Positions 20,439 through 29,768 of a DNA stretch of 64,000 nt are shown in pieces; the stretch's first letter is position 1; every line of letters begins with the position of its first letter. The position numbers were made by a program, and so were the translations under genes. The notes beneath the pieces are model-generated. The model was not told where the DNA came from. It was given only the letters and a program-made list of their open reading frames with translations, and did no database searches. Location: assembly GCA_001899235.1 (NCBI GenBank), contig MKVR01000013.1:43569-107568 (forward strand). The letters are read 5' to 3'. The stretch comes from Nitrosospira sp. 56-18. Its GTDB lineage: Bacteria; Pseudomonadota; Gammaproteobacteria; Burkholderiales; Nitrosomonadaceae.

Positions 20439-20458
20439 AAACCCTACTCGTTTAATCG

Positions 20459-20487
20459 TTGACCCGGAATGACACATCGTTTAGAGT
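20459..20487 (+). promoter_or_regulatory. candidate sigma-70 promoter for the cytochrome genes
   Basis: TTGACC at 20459-20464 and TAGAGT at 20482-20487 are separated by 17 bases, close to a housekeeping -35/-10 pair. Just downstream, CTCTTTT and AAAAGAG form a tight hairpin that holds the likely ribosome binding site of the first cytochrome gene. Confidence 0.5.
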
Positions 20488-20515
20488 CGCTCTTTTTGAA
20501 AAGAGGGCACTAACG

Positions 20516-20842
20516 ATGAAAAGACCAGCAATAATAAATTTATTTGCGTGGGGCCTGCTTCTGGCGATGGCCGGCGCCGCTCAAGCCGCTGGCGATGCGG
20601 CAGCGGGGAAGCAGAAAAATGCAATGTGTGTTGGCTGTCATGGTATCGAGGGATACCGGACATCCTACCCCAGCGTATACAAGGTTCCCAGACTTGGCGG
20701 CCAGCATGCCGAATATATCGTCAAGGCGCTGCAAGCATATAAAACCGACGCCCGCAGCCATCCGAGCATGAAAGGGATAGCTGCCTCCCTGTCTGAAAAA
20801 GACATGGAAGACCTGGCCGCTTATTACTCCGGCGGTAACTAA
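20516..20842 (+). CDS. small periplasmic c-type cytochrome
   Basis: A 108-residue class I cytochrome c with a cleavable signal peptide ending Ala-Gln-Ala-Ala near residue 25. The haem-binding site is Cys-Val-Gly-Cys-His, and a methionine in His-Pro-Ser-Met-Lys-Gly is the likely sixth ligand. The fold resembles one half of cytochrome c4 or a cytochrome c-553. The ATG at 20516 gives a proper signal peptide; the frame extends upstream through the promoter region. It pairs with the second cytochrome 27 bp downstream. Role: electron carrier in the periplasm; partner oxidase or reductase unknown. Confidence 0.9.
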   Translation: MKRPAIINLFAWGLLLAMAGAAQAAGDAAAGKQKNAMCVGCHGIEGYRTSYPSVYKVPRLGGQHAEYIVKALQAYKTDARSHPSMKGIAASLSEKDMEDLAAYYSGGN

Positions 20843-20868
20843 TTTTATCTATTGCGCAAGGGACATCC

Positions 20869-21195
20869 ATGAAAAATCTGTTGATCACCGCCGTGGGCGG
20901 TGCATTGTTGTTGATTTCCAGCCAGGGCATGGCGGGCAACATCGAAGCGGGGAAGAAAAAAGCGGCTGAAGTCTGCGCGGCTTGCCACGGCGCCGATGGC
21001 AATAGTCCCGCCCCGGCGTTTCCCAAGCTTGCCGGACAACATGCCAGCTATCTGGAAAAGACCTTGAACGAATACAAGTCGGGAGCGAGGAAAGACCCCG
21101 TGATGGCTGGAATGGCTGCTGCGTTGAGCAAGGAAGACATCGAAAATGTAGCCGCCTATTTTGCCAGCCAGTCCGGTTTGAAAACCAAGTATTGA
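20869..21195 (+). CDS. small periplasmic c-type cytochrome (second of a pair)
   Basis: A 108-residue monohaem cytochrome c with signal peptide ending near Gly-Met-Ala-Gly (residue 23), haem site Cys-Ala-Ala-Cys-His and a methionine ligand in Asp-Pro-Val-Met-Ala-Gly-Met. It is similar in layout to the preceding gene, including the Lys-Leu-Ala-Gly-Gln-His-Ala block, so the two look like a tandem duplication. Together they resemble the two halves of a dihaem cytochrome c4 encoded as separate proteins. Confidence 0.92.
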   Translation: MKNLLITAVGGALLLISSQGMAGNIEAGKKKAAEVCAACHGADGNSPAPAFPKLAGQHASYLEKTLNEYKSGARKDPVMAGMAAALSKEDIENVAAYFASQSGLKTKY

Positions 21196-21305
21196 TTGGC
21201 TAGGCGGCTGCAAAGCCTGCCCGGTCACATGCAGGATCGGTGCGGGATAACGCTGGATCGACTTACGGAACCTTCGCTCATTCCGGTCGATCCGGTTTGC
21301 TCCCT

Positions 21306-21740
21306 TCACTGATCGAGCTTGCTGCGATCCAGGCAATCGAAATAAATCGAAGCATCCATTCCGGATGCGCTTCTCTGAGCTTGCCAGATCATTTCTGCCA
21401 GACATTCCATGACCTGGTGCGTCGCTGCATGCTCGTCTCCCGTTTTTCTCAACAGGTGTTCGAAACGCTCGCAGATTCCTGCCGGCTGGTCTATGGAAAG
21501 CTGCTCCTTGATCGCCATATGCATGCCCATATGTAGAAAAGGATTGGTGTCTCCCATCTCGGGCAGGTAATCCTTGTGCTGATAACGCTCCGGATCATCG
21601 AGCATGGCATGATATTCCGGATGCATTAAAATGACCTGGAGCGCCACATCTTCCATGCCGGTGAGCATTTCGCGCCGCCGGTATTTTCGCCAGGAATCGA
21701 AGAAGAATTGACGTGCCTCTTCTCTTGATGGATTAAACAT
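21306..21740 (-). CDS. DUF1841 family protein
   Basis: A 144-residue soluble protein matching the DUF1841 family, with the typical start Met-Phe-Asn-Pro-Ser-Arg and the block Asn-Pro-Phe-Leu-His-Met-Gly-Met-His. Function is unknown. The start directly follows the nth stop, and the pairing with nth is common in betaproteobacteria, so it is likely co-transcribed with pyrD-rsxB-nth. Confidence 0.85.
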   Translation of the reverse strand: MFNPSREEARQFFFDSWRKYRRREMLTGMEDVALQVILMHPEYHAMLDDPERYQHKDYLPEMGDTNPFLHMGMHMAIKEQLSIDQPAGICERFEHLLRKTGDEHAATHQVMECLAEMIWQAQRSASGMDASIYFDCLDRSKLDQ

Positions 21741-22412
21741 TCAGGCTGTCGAATGCTGGAGGGGGTTTTCTGGCGGAAGTGCGAAATTCTTTTCCTTGAA
21801 TTCGCACAGGTCATTAATGAAGCAAATGGCGCATTCCGGCTTCCTCGCCTTGCAGATATAACGCCCGTGCAAAATAAGCCAGTGATGCGCATCATGCCGG
21901 AACTCCATTGGAACATGCCTCAAAAGCTTCAATTCCACTTCCAGGACGGTTTTTCCCGGGGCGATCCCGGTGCGGTTCGAGACCCGGAAGATATGGGTAT
22001 CCACCGCGATGGTGGGTTCTCCAAACGCCGTGTTCAGGATGACATTTGCCGTTTTACGCCCAACTCCGGGAAGCCTTTCCAGTTCGTCTCTTTTCCGGGG
22101 TACCTGGCTCCCATGGTTTTCGATCAACAGCCGGCAAGTGGCCAGGATATTTTTTGCCTTGGTTTTATATAGCCCTATAGTCTTGATGGCTTCCTGTAGA
22201 TCCGCTTCGCCCAGCGCGAGTATTTTTTCCGGGGTATTGGCGCGCTTGAACAGCTTTCGCGTAGCGAGATTCACGCTCTTGTCGGTTGCTTGCGCTGAAA
22301 GGATCACCGCGATCAGGAGCTCGAAAGGCGAGCTGTACTCCAGTTCGGTAGTGGGGTGAGGATTGGCTGCCTTGAACCGTGTAAAGATCTCGCGGCGTAT
22401 GGTGGAGTTCAT
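21741..22412 (-). CDS. nth: endonuclease III
   Basis: A 223-residue DNA glycosylase/AP lyase for oxidised pyrimidines. It has the helix-hairpin-helix Leu-Pro-Gly-Val-Gly-Arg-Lys-Thr-Ala with catalytic lysine, the catalytic aspartate in Ala-Val-Asp-Thr-His, and a 4Fe-4S loop with spacing Cys-x6-Cys-x2-Cys-x5-Cys at the end. I chose the ATG at 22412 because it matches the E. coli start; the frame runs further upstream into rsxB. It sits 29 bp behind rsxB. Confidence 0.95.
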   Translation of the reverse strand: MNSTIRREIFTRFKAANPHPTTELEYSSPFELLIAVILSAQATDKSVNLATRKLFKRANTPEKILALGEADLQEAIKTIGLYKTKAKNILATCRLLIENHGSQVPRKRDELERLPGVGRKTANVILNTAFGEPTIAVDTHIFRVSNRTGIAPGKTVLEVELKLLRHVPMEFRHDAHHWLILHGRYICKARKPECAICFINDLCEFKEKNFALPPENPLQHSTA

Positions 22413-22441
22413 GAGGAAGCGATTATTCGAAGGGATGCCAT

Positions 22442-23185
22442 TTATGATTGATTCTTTTCCACAGCCTGAATCCGGCATGCCTTCGCGCGCGCAAGCGCAG
22501 CCTCTATGGCTGCCCGTTTGATATCCGCGGCCGCTACAGCGATTTCCGGTGAGGAGGTATTGCCGGATTTTGGAGAGCCTGTCGTCATCGCCAGTTTTTC
22601 CTCCCGTTCCATTTTTTCACGTGTTAATCTTCGCAGCCTGGACCGGTAGCGCATCCGCGCGCGCTCCGAAGCTTTCATTTCTTCCTCTTGCAGAGCGGAA
22701 ATGGAAGGAGCAGCGGCAGGAGAGAGCTGCCGCGCCGGATTCACGGCGTGAGTGTCGCCGGGATGGGGAATCGCGCTGGCAGAAATCATGTTGATGCAAT
22801 TGACCGGGCACGGTGGGATACATAGCTCACAGCCGGTACATTCCGCCGAGATAACCGTATGGACCAGCTTGGCGGCACCCACGATGGCATCGACCGGACA
22901 CGCCGCCATGCACAGCGTGCAGCCTATGCATGCATCCTCGTCGATGAACGCGACTGCTTTTGGCTTGGTAATCCCATGCGCAGTGTTCAGCGGGAGCGGG
23001 CTTACTCCCAGCAATTGCGCCAGTTTACGGATACCCTGTTCGCCTCCGGGAGGACACTGATTGATCGGGGCGCGTCCTTTCGCGATAGCGGCGGCATAGG
23101 GTTCGCAGCCATCGAAGCTGCACTGGCGGCACTGGGTTTGCGGCAGTATGGCGTCGATTTCCGCTATTAGCAGATCCTGTTTCAT
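22442..23185 (-). CDS. rsxB: electron transport complex subunit RsxB-like ferredoxin
   Basis: A 247-residue iron-sulphur protein like RnfB/RsxB but without the N-terminal membrane helix. An Fe-S domain with Cys-Arg-Gln-Cys-Ser-Phe-Asp-Gly-Cys leads into two 4Fe-4S clusters (Cys-Ile-Gly-Cys-Thr-Leu-Cys and Cys-Thr-Gly-Cys-Glu-Leu-Cys). The C-terminal third is charged and alanine-rich. No other rnf/rsx genes are near, so it is an orphan RsxB, as often found next to nth in betaproteobacteria. It might donate electrons to an Fe-S protein such as Nth, but this is inference. Its ATG overlaps the pyrD stop by four bases. Confidence 0.85.
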   Translation of the reverse strand: MKQDLLIAEIDAILPQTQCRQCSFDGCEPYAAAIAKGRAPINQCPPGGEQGIRKLAQLLGVSPLPLNTAHGITKPKAVAFIDEDACIGCTLCMAACPVDAIVGAAKLVHTVISAECTGCELCIPPCPVNCINMISASAIPHPGDTHAVNPARQLSPAAAPSISALQEEEMKASERARMRYRSRLRRLTREKMEREEKLAMTTGSPKSGNTSSPEIAVAAADIKRAAIEAALARAKACRIQAVEKNQS

Positions 23186-24237
23186 GCTGATCTCTCGCGC
23201 AGATCCACCCTTGGCTCATTCATATCCAGTGCGCGCAGCGAACACGCAATTTCGCTCACCAACCTTGGCCCTCTGTAAATAAGGCCGCTATAAATCTGTA
23301 CCAGGCTTGCTCCCGCCTCGATTTTTTCATTCGCGTCTGCCGCACACATGATGCCTCCCGCGGCAATAATCGGCAGCGCATCCTGCAGCACCTCACGCAG
23401 GCGGTGGACAGTAGCGGTGGCCTGCTGCCGAAGGGGCGCCCCGCTCAGTCCGCCCGCCTCGCCCCCATGGAGCAGCGACTCCACGCCTCGCCGCGATAGT
23501 GTCGTGTTGGTCGCGATCACCCCGTCGATCCTGTGCTTCATCAATAACGCCCCCATGGCGTCTATCTGCCGCATTTCGAGGTCGGGGGCGATTTTGATCA
23601 CGAGAGGAGTATACTTGCCGTGCTCGTCGGCCAGTCTTTGCTGGCTCGATTTCAACGCATGCAGAAGGTGATCCAGCTCCTCGCCGTTTTGCAGCTCCCG
23701 AAGGTGGGGTGTGTTGGGAGAGGAAATATTGACCGTGATGTAATTCGCATCGCGGTAAGCCTTGCGCAGGCAGATCAGATAGTCTTCCGCAGCCTGTGCT
23801 ATCGGTGTATCGAAGTTTTTCCCAATATTAATGCCCAAGATGCCGGAATAATTCGCGCGCCTGGCATTCGCCAGAAGATTATCGATGCCCTGGTTATTGA
23901 AACCCATGCGGTTGATGATGGCCTTGGCCCGCGGAATGCGAAACAAGCGCGGTTTTGGATTCCCCGGCTGGGCACGGGGAGTAACCGTCCCAATCTCGAT
24001 GAACCCGAAGCCGAGCTCCCCAAGCGCTTCTATGTGTTCGCCGTCCTTGTCCAGTCCGGCGGCCATGCCTACCGGATTGGGAAAGACAAGGCCCATGAGA
24101 TTTTGAGGGTGATCTGGTATCCGGGAATAAGCAGGGAACCCCCGGCGATAAGCCTGCTCCAACAGCTGGAAAGTCACCCAATGGCTGGTTTCGGGTTCAA
24201 GAGCAAACAATAATGGGCGCAGGAAAGAGTAGAGCAT
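23182..24237 (-). CDS. pyrD: dihydroorotate dehydrogenase (quinone), class 2
   Basis: A 351-residue membrane-associated flavoenzyme that oxidises dihydroorotate to orotate with quinone as acceptor in pyrimidine synthesis. The N-terminal helix (Leu-Phe-Ala-Leu-Glu-Pro-Glu) for membrane contact is present. The Asn-Ile-Ser-Ser-Pro-Asn-Thr motif carries the catalytic serine of class 2, and the FMN phosphate-binding block Ile-Ala-Ala-Gly-Gly-Ile lies near residue 300. It is the first gene of pyrD-rsxB-nth-DUF1841. Confidence 0.96.
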   Translation of the reverse strand: MLYSFLRPLLFALEPETSHWVTFQLLEQAYRRGFPAYSRIPDHPQNLMGLVFPNPVGMAAGLDKDGEHIEALGELGFGFIEIGTVTPRAQPGNPKPRLFRIPRAKAIINRMGFNNQGIDNLLANARRANYSGILGINIGKNFDTPIAQAAEDYLICLRKAYRDANYITVNISSPNTPHLRELQNGEELDHLLHALKSSQQRLADEHGKYTPLVIKIAPDLEMRQIDAMGALLMKHRIDGVIATNTTLSRRGVESLLHGGEAGGLSGAPLRQQATATVHRLREVLQDALPIIAAGGIMCAADANEKIEAGASLVQIYSGLIYRGPRLVSEIACSLRALDMNEPRVDLRERSA

Positions 24238-24378
24238 GGCGTTATTTTAACTCCGGGCGTTCCTTGCGAGAACTTATTCGGAAATTTCCAGACACCTGCT
24301 CCTTGCTTCCGGGTGGCACTTGTGCTGTTGTCGCAAGCCATTTACCATCGCTGCGTTGCTCGTAGAGAGAGATTTCTC

Positions 24379-25314
24379 ATGAAGTTGGCCAGCTTTTCTT
24401 TCCTCCTGTTCCTTTTCTCGTGGGCCGGACACGTTCACGCATTGAATGAATGGGAGAAGCTCAATCAGAAAACCGAATCGCTCTATCAACAGGGCAACTA
24501 CCCGGCAGCGGTGGAAGCAGCCTTGCAAGCCCTGCAAATAGCAGAGCAAACGCTTACTCCTGATCATGCCGATCTGGCCACCAGCCTGAATAGCCTGGGC
24601 ATGTTATATAGCGCGCAAGGCAGGTATGGCCAGGCTGAGCCGCTCCTGACCCGGGCACTCGGTATTTTCGAGAAGTCTGCCGGCGAGGAAAGCCCCGAGA
24701 TGGCGGCAACCCTGAATAATCTCGGAGCGCTGCACAAGAACCAGGGCCAGTACGCGAAGGCGGAAACGTTTTACAAGCGCGGACTCGACATTGATGAAAA
24801 AGCGCTCGGGCCGGAGCATCCCGACGTAGCGATAAGCCTCAATAATCTGGCGCAGCTATACCAGGCGCAACAAAAATACGCGAATGCCGAGCCGCTGCTT
24901 CAGCGCGCGATGGGAATCATGGAAAAGACACTGGGTCCGGAGCATCCCAGCACCATCATGATCATGAATAATCTTGCTTTGCTGCATGGCGCGCAGAAAC
25001 AGTATGACCAGGCCGAACCGTTGTTCAAGCGGGTTTTTGTGGTTTCCAAGAAGACTCTGGGGCCGGATCATCCCTACGTGGCCCTGAGCCTGAACAACCT
25101 GGCGGGGATCTATAAGGACCAGGGTAAATATCCCTACGCCGAACCGCTTTTCAAGCGCGCGCTGATAATCTCCGAAAAATCCCTTGGCCCCGATCATCCC
25201 AGCGTTGCAACGGGACTCGAAAATCTGGCGCAGTTGTACCGCGAGATAGGCCACGCCAAAAAGGCGGAGCCACTAGACAAGCGTGCTGCCGAGATACGAG
25301 CGATGAAGCGCTAA
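24379..25314 (+). CDS. secreted tetratricopeptide-repeat protein, kinesin-light-chain type
   Basis: A 311-residue protein with a signal peptide ending Val-His-Ala near residue 21, then about six TPR units of 42 residues with the recurring pattern Leu-Gly-Pro-Asp/Glu-His-Pro and Ser-Leu-Asn-Asn-Leu-Ala. This is the kinesin-light-chain TPR type, a protein-binding scaffold, here predicted to be periplasmic. A GAGAGAG-like ribosome binding site precedes the ATG at 24379. Binding partner unknown; the gene stands alone between pyrD and bpt. Confidence 0.85.
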   Translation: MKLASFSFLLFLFSWAGHVHALNEWEKLNQKTESLYQQGNYPAAVEAALQALQIAEQTLTPDHADLATSLNSLGMLYSAQGRYGQAEPLLTRALGIFEKSAGEESPEMAATLNNLGALHKNQGQYAKAETFYKRGLDIDEKALGPEHPDVAISLNNLAQLYQAQQKYANAEPLLQRAMGIMEKTLGPEHPSTIMIMNNLALLHGAQKQYDQAEPLFKRVFVVSKKTLGPDHPYVALSLNNLAGIYKDQGKYPYAEPLFKRALIISEKSLGPDHPSVATGLENLAQLYREIGHAKKAEPLDKRAAEIRAMKR

Positions 25315-25359
25315 CTATCCGCAGATAGCACGACCGGCGACATTGAGTTTGCGTCCCGG

Positions 25360-26112
25360 CTAATCCGGCTCGTTCTTATGGCCGGTATCGTCCGGCAACG
25401 GCAGCCATTGCCCGTCCATCAAGCCTTGCAGCGGTCCGAATCTCGCCTTATATGCCATTTTCCGGCTGTTCTTGATCCAGTAGCCGAGATAAAGATAGGG
25501 CAGGCCCAGCGCACGGCACAAATTTACCTGCCAGAGGATGTTATAGGTCCCATAACTTGCCTGCGGCATGTCAGGATCAAAAAATGTATACACGGAGGAT
25601 ACGCCGTCCGATAATTTATCGATGATGCTGATCATGCGCAGGTGCCGGTTTTCGTGAAACTCGATCAGCTTCGAATCGACATTGCTCGGCAGCAGGAAGT
25701 GCCGGTATTGCTCGCGGCTGTCGCGATCCATGCCGCCGCCGCTATGCCGTTTGGCCTGGTAGCGCAGATAGAGCGCGTAATGCTCGGGGTGATAATACAG
25801 ATCGTGCTGCGTGGCGGTCAAATGCTGATGCCGATTCCAGGAGCGGCGTTGCGTACGCCTGAGAACCATCTCATCCACCACGAGCCGCACCGGTACGCAA
25901 GCGCGGCAATCGTCGCAGTAAGGCCGATAGGTAAATGCCCCGCTCCGGCGGAACCCGGCCTGGACCAGTTCACCATATACGCTGGTATCGATCAGATGGC
26001 TAGGCGTCGCCACCTGGGAACGCGCTAATCGCTCGGGCAAATAGCTGCACGGATAAGACGCCGTCGTATAAAACTGCAGCACCGATGAAGGAATATCATT
26101 CAGCTGGCTCAT
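25360..26112 (-). CDS. bpt: aspartate/glutamate leucyltransferase (bacterial N-end rule)
   Basis: A 250-residue member of the arginyl-tRNA-protein transferase family in its bacterial Bpt form, which adds leucine to N-terminal Asp or Glu and so marks proteins for ClpAP. The zinc-like cysteine block [12 protein letters not shown] is clear, and the C-terminal half holds the Gly-Tyr-Trp-Ile block. Its start overlaps the end of aat by 17 bases. Older annotations call it ate; substrate choice is inferred from family. Confidence 0.92.
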   Translation of the reverse strand: MSQLNDIPSSVLQFYTTASYPCSYLPERLARSQVATPSHLIDTSVYGELVQAGFRRSGAFTYRPYCDDCRACVPVRLVVDEMVLRRTQRRSWNRHQHLTATQHDLYYHPEHYALYLRYQAKRHSGGGMDRDSREQYRHFLLPSNVDSKLIEFHENRHLRMISIIDKLSDGVSSVYTFFDPDMPQASYGTYNILWQVNLCRALGLPYLYLGYWIKNSRKMAYKARFGPLQGLMDGQWLPLPDDTGHKNEPD

Positions 26113-26794
26113 TATCGAAACACCATTTTTCCGCCCGGACCGGATAGTTTACCAATTCTTTCAGCCGTTGACTAAATTCCTCTCGCGCTATTTCCGTCGC
26201 TCCAAGCGAGGCGAGATGGGCAGTTTTCATCTGGCAGTCGATCATGCCAAAGCCCCAACGTTGCAATTGTCGAGCCAGGTGCACCAGGGCTATCTTGGAG
26301 GTGTTTGGCACGCGGGAAAACATGGATTCCCCGAAAAATGCCCGTCCCTGCGCAATTCCGTACAGTCCTCCGGCAAGTTCACCGCCGATCCAGATTTCAA
26401 CAGAATGCGCACCCCCCATTTCATGCAGCGTGGAATACGCTGAAACCATCTCCGGGTGAATCCAGGTCCCCGCCTGTTTCCGCCGGGGCGCGCCGCATGC
26501 CTCCATTACCTCCCTGAAGGCACTGTCGACACGGACTTCATATCCGCCTTTCGTCAAAATTTTTCGCAAAGACCGGGATATTTTGATTTGATCCGGAAAC
26601 AGCACCATGCGCGGGTCAGGACTCCACCATAACACCGGTTCGCCACTGTTGAACCATGGGAAAATTCCCGAGCGATAAGCTTCGATCAACCGTTGGGGAG
26701 AAAGATCCCCGCCGGCGGCAAGAAGCCCGTTAGGCTCTCTTAATGCCGCGTGGAGCGGCGGAAAGCGGGATGCGGGATCGAGCCAGGGAATCAT
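26096..26794 (-). CDS. aat: leucyl/phenylalanyl-tRNA--protein transferase
   Basis: A 232-residue Aat, which adds Leu or Phe to N-terminal Arg or Lys. Family blocks are [14 protein letters not shown] and Gly-Gly-Leu-Tyr-Gly. It overlaps bpt, so both known bacterial N-end-rule transferases are made together. It follows queC by 13 bp in the long minus-strand run. Confidence 0.95.
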   Translation of the reverse strand: MIPWLDPASRFPPLHAALREPNGLLAAGGDLSPQRLIEAYRSGIFPWFNSGEPVLWWSPDPRMVLFPDQIKISRSLRKILTKGGYEVRVDSAFREVMEACGAPRRKQAGTWIHPEMVSAYSTLHEMGGAHSVEIWIGGELAGGLYGIAQGRAFFGESMFSRVPNTSKIALVHLARQLQRWGFGMIDCQMKTAHLASLGATEIAREEFSQRLKELVNYPVRAEKWCFDNEPAE

Positions 26795-26807
26795 GTCGCG
26801 CGACAGG

Positions 26808-27494
26808 CTATGTCTTATAGCGTGTCACATAGCGTGTCACGTCCGGCACGCCAGCCGACTCGAAGCCCGCTCGGCGCAGCCTGCAGGAATCGCATACGCC
26901 GCACGCAAGTCCGGATTCATCCGCCTGGTAACAGGAAACGGTCATGCTGTAATCCAGGCCTAGCAGCATGCCTTGGCGAATAATCTCGGCTTTCGGCAGG
27001 TTGATCAGCGGAGCATGTATTTTCAACCTGGCGCCATCAATCGCTGCTTTCGTCGCCAGATTCGCCATTTGCTCGAAGGCGGCGATATATCCAGGACGGC
27101 AATCCGGGTAGCCCGAGTAATCCACGGCATTCACGCCGATGAAAATATCGTGGCTTTGCAGTGTTTCCGCCCAGGCCAGCGCAATAGACAACATGATGGT
27201 GTTGCGCGCGGGCACATAAGTGGCCGGAATGCCCGCATTCGCTCCTTCCACCGGTATGGCAGCCGACTTGTCGGTCAGCGCCGATCCGCCGAATGCGCCC
27301 AGATCCACCTTGATGATCTTGTGATCCCGAATCCCAATAGCCTGCGCAAGTTTACAGGCTGCCGCCAGTTCGGAATCGTGCCGCTGGCCGTAATCGATGC
27401 TCAACGCGTGGCACTCATAATTCCTGCCGCGAGCGATGGCCAGCGTCGTGGCGGAATCCAGCCCGCCGGATAGAAGCACCACCGCATTCATCAT
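26808..27494 (-). CDS. queC: 7-cyano-7-deazaguanine synthase
   Basis: A 228-residue QueC, which turns 7-carboxy-7-deazaguanine into preQ0 in the queuosine pathway using ATP and ammonia. The PP-loop Leu-Ser-Gly-Gly-Leu-Asp-Ser lies at residues 8-14, and the zinc site Cys-Gly-Val-Cys-Asp-Ser-Cys follows near residue 205. Two consecutive ATG codons open the gene. It acts directly after QueE, whose gene lies 86 bp upstream. Confidence 0.95.
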   Translation of the reverse strand: MMNAVVLLSGGLDSATTLAIARGRNYECHALSIDYGQRHDSELAAACKLAQAIGIRDHKIIKVDLGAFGGSALTDKSAAIPVEGANAGIPATYVPARNTIMLSIALAWAETLQSHDIFIGVNAVDYSGYPDCRPGYIAAFEQMANLATKAAIDGARLKIHAPLINLPKAEIIRQGMLLGLDYSMTVSCYQADESGLACGVCDSCRLRRAGFESAGVPDVTRYVTRYKT

Positions 27495-27518
27495 GATGTC
27501 ATTGCATTGATACAGCTG

Positions 27519-27543
27519 CTAAGGAAGCGCTGAACAAATCCTC
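27519..27543 (+). repeat. solitary family-2 repeat end
   Basis: The bases starting CTAAGGAAGCGCTGAA and continuing CAAATCCTC repeat the left end of the element at 47055-47384 with only the first base changed. No partner end is visible nearby, so this is an isolated terminus in the gap between queE and queC. Confidence 0.7.
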
Positions 27544-27580
27544 GCTGGAAAATGGAAAGACGGGTCTGCGCTGCTACTCA

Positions 27581-28237
27581 TCAATGTCCCCGTGCTTCCC
27601 CCCATATCAATTTATGCAATTGCAACTGCATGCGCACCGGCAGCCGGTCGCGCAATATCCATTCCGCCAGCGCTTCGCGGGAGAGAACCTCATGCACGGG
27701 TGAAAACAGGACGGGACAAATCTGATCGAGCCGGCTGGCGCGCAATGTCTCGACCGCCCATAGATAATCCGCTTCATCGCACAATACAAATTTGACTTCG
27801 TCATGCGAAGTCAGATAATCGAGATTGGACCACCGGTTTTTTCCAGCCTCGCCCGACCCTGGGGTTTTTATGTCGAGAATTTTTGAAACACGCTTGTCCA
27901 CGCCCGCTACGTCGATCGCTCCGCTCGTTTCGAGCGATACCGAATAACCCGCGTCGCACAATGCCCTGAGCAGATCCAGGCATTCCTTTTGCGCCAGAGG
28001 CTCCCCGCCGGTGACGGTGACATGGTGAGCTGCATAGCCGGCAACCTCCGTAATGATGGCTAAGATCGATAAGCGGCTGCCGCCGTGAAAAGCGTACTCG
28101 GTATCGCAATAGCCGCACCGCAAGGGGCACCCCGTAAGGCGAATGAACACCGTGGGCAACCCTACCCGGCTGGTTTCCCCTTGCAGGGAGAAGAAAATCT
28201 CGCTGATACGCAAAGTTCCTGAAACGGAAGATTGCAT
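27581..28237 (-). CDS. queE: 7-carboxy-7-deazaguanine synthase
   Basis: A 218-residue radical-SAM enzyme that makes the 7-deazaguanine ring for queuosine. The Fe-S motif is Cys-Pro-Leu-Arg-Cys-Gly-Tyr-Cys (pattern Cys-x3-Cys-x2-Cys) near residue 33, and the Thr-Gly-Gly-Glu-Pro SAM motif follows at about 75. It lies between cpoB and queC, the usual betaproteobacterial tail of the tol-pal cluster. Confidence 0.94.
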   Translation of the reverse strand: MQSSVSGTLRISEIFFSLQGETSRVGLPTVFIRLTGCPLRCGYCDTEYAFHGGSRLSILAIITEVAGYAAHHVTVTGGEPLAQKECLDLLRALCDAGYSVSLETSGAIDVAGVDKRVSKILDIKTPGSGEAGKNRWSNLDYLTSHDEVKFVLCDEADYLWAVETLRASRLDQICPVLFSPVHEVLSREALAEWILRDRLPVRMQLQLHKLIWGEARGH

Positions 28238-28339
28238 GGGTTCAAATGGCGGGGCTGAAGAAATGGCTGTTTGCTATTCTAGATCGGAGAACAAGGAATC
28301 CACACCCATTTTTCTGGAGGCTTGCCTCGATTATCTCGG

Positions 28340-29206
28340 CTATCTTCTGTTGGCTAGCCGCTGCCTGGCTCTTCCCGCCGCATCGCTGCCCGGATATCGG
28401 GCAATGAGCGCATCCAGCGTTTTTTTTGCCCCTGCCTTGTTATTCATTTCCTGCTGGCTGCTGGCAATGTTGAGCATGGCATCCGGAGCCTTGGAGCTGT
28501 CGGGAAAGGTTTTGATCAGTTTTTCCTGCGTGCTGATAGCGCTCCTGAAGTCACGCAGGGCATAATAGGAATTGCCGATCCAGTAATGGGCGCTGGGAGC
28601 GAAGCTGGACCCGGGATAGTTTTTTATAAACTGGTTGAAATGGGAAATGGCTTCCTTATATTTGCCTACCTTGAATAAATCATATGCAGCGTCATAGGCG
28701 CGGCTGTCACCGCCGTCGGAAGCCGGGGGAATGGATATCGGCGCTGCCGCAGAAGGGGCGGGCGTCTGCGCCTCCGGAACCTCATCCGGTTCGGAAGTAC
28801 CGGCGGCTTCGCTTGCATAGTGAGGCGTAGCCGCGGATCCGGATGCCCCAGGCTCCTCCCGACGTTCCATTCGCCTCAACCGGGTATCCAGATCGATATA
28901 AAAATCCTTCTGCCGTTTCTGGATGGAATCGTTTTCATTGCTCAGCACTTCAATCTGGCCCTGCAGCCTGTTCAGATCGACGCGAAGGCCTTCAATCTGA
29001 TTTTGCAGTTCCAGCGCGGGTTGATCAGCGAGCGCGCCTTCCAGTTTTACCGTGCGCGCTTCCAGGGCCTGCGCCTGGTTCCGCATTTCCGTGATCACCT
29101 GTTGCTGGGCGGCAATCTGTCTGCGCGCTTCCTCGTCATCGAACATGCCGGCGTAGCTTGCGCTACTGCCAACCAGCAGCACCAACCAGAAAGCGCGCAA
29201 TTGCAT
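28340..29206 (-). CDS. cpoB: cell division coordinator CpoB (YbgF)
   Basis: A 288-residue periplasmic protein with signal peptide, an N-terminal trimerising coiled coil (about residues 25-110), a Pro/Ala-rich linker and a C-terminal TPR domain with the repeated Gly-Lys-Tyr-Lys-Glu-Ala motif. CpoB links peptidoglycan synthesis to Tol-driven outer membrane constriction. It follows pal after three bases, completing tolQRAB-pal-cpoB. Confidence 0.93.
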   Translation of the reverse strand: MQLRAFWLVLLVGSSASYAGMFDDEEARRQIAAQQQVITEMRNQAQALEARTVKLEGALADQPALELQNQIEGLRVDLNRLQGQIEVLSNENDSIQKRQKDFYIDLDTRLRRMERREEPGASGSAATPHYASEAAGTSEPDEVPEAQTPAPSAAAPISIPPASDGGDSRAYDAAYDLFKVGKYKEAISHFNQFIKNYPGSSFAPSAHYWIGNSYYALRDFRSAISTQEKLIKTFPDSSKAPDAMLNIASSQQEMNNKAGAKKTLDALIARYPGSDAAGRARQRLANRR

Positions 29207-29209
29207 GGC

Positions 29210-29728
29210 TTACTCGCCCTGATAGCGTATATCCGCACGCCGGTTTTCGGCCCAGGAAGACTCATCGTGGCCGGTTGCCCTGGGTTTTTCCTCGCCCAGG
29301 CTCACGGACTCGATCTGTGTTTCCCGCGCGCCGGACAACGTCATGGCATGCTTCACGGCATCCGCCCGGCGCTGCCCCAAGGCGAGGTTATACTCGCGGC
29401 TGCCGCGTTCGTCGGTATTGCCCTGCAACAGTACCCTGGCGTTGGAATTGTCGCGCAAATATTGAGCATGGGCCACAACCAGGGATCTGTATTCGTCTTT
29501 CACGACGTAGCTGTCGAAATCAAAATAAACGCTGCGCCTGGACAGGATATTATTCGGATCGGTCAGAGGATTGAGAGAGGGAGACGTTGTTGTTCCCGCA
29601 CTGCCGCCGCCGCTTTCTGCGGGCGCGGTACCGACCGATTTGTCTTCCACCTCGGCGGATGGTTTGGTGGTCTGGCTGGCGCATGCCGACAATAAACTGA
29701 TCAATAGCACGCCAAGGAATTTCTTCAT
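29210..29728 (-). CDS. pal: peptidoglycan-associated lipoprotein Pal
   Basis: A 172-residue outer-membrane lipoprotein. The lipobox Leu-Leu-Ser-Ala-Cys ends at residue 16. A flexible linker leads to an OmpA-like peptidoglycan-binding domain with Tyr-Phe-Asp-Phe-Asp and the Gly-Asn-Thr-Asp-Glu-Arg-Gly-Ser block. Pal binds TolB and peptidoglycan at the division site. It lies between tolB and cpoB. Confidence 0.96.
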   Translation of the reverse strand: MKKFLGVLLISLLSACASQTTKPSAEVEDKSVGTAPAESGGGSAGTTTSPSLNPLTDPNNILSRRSVYFDFDSYVVKDEYRSLVVAHAQYLRDNSNARVLLQGNTDERGSREYNLALGQRRADAVKHAMTLSGARETQIESVSLGEEKPRATGHDESSWAENRRADIRYQGE

Positions 29729-29768
29729 GTTTGTTCCTTTAGAATGTTGGCAAAAAAAGTATCCGGAT

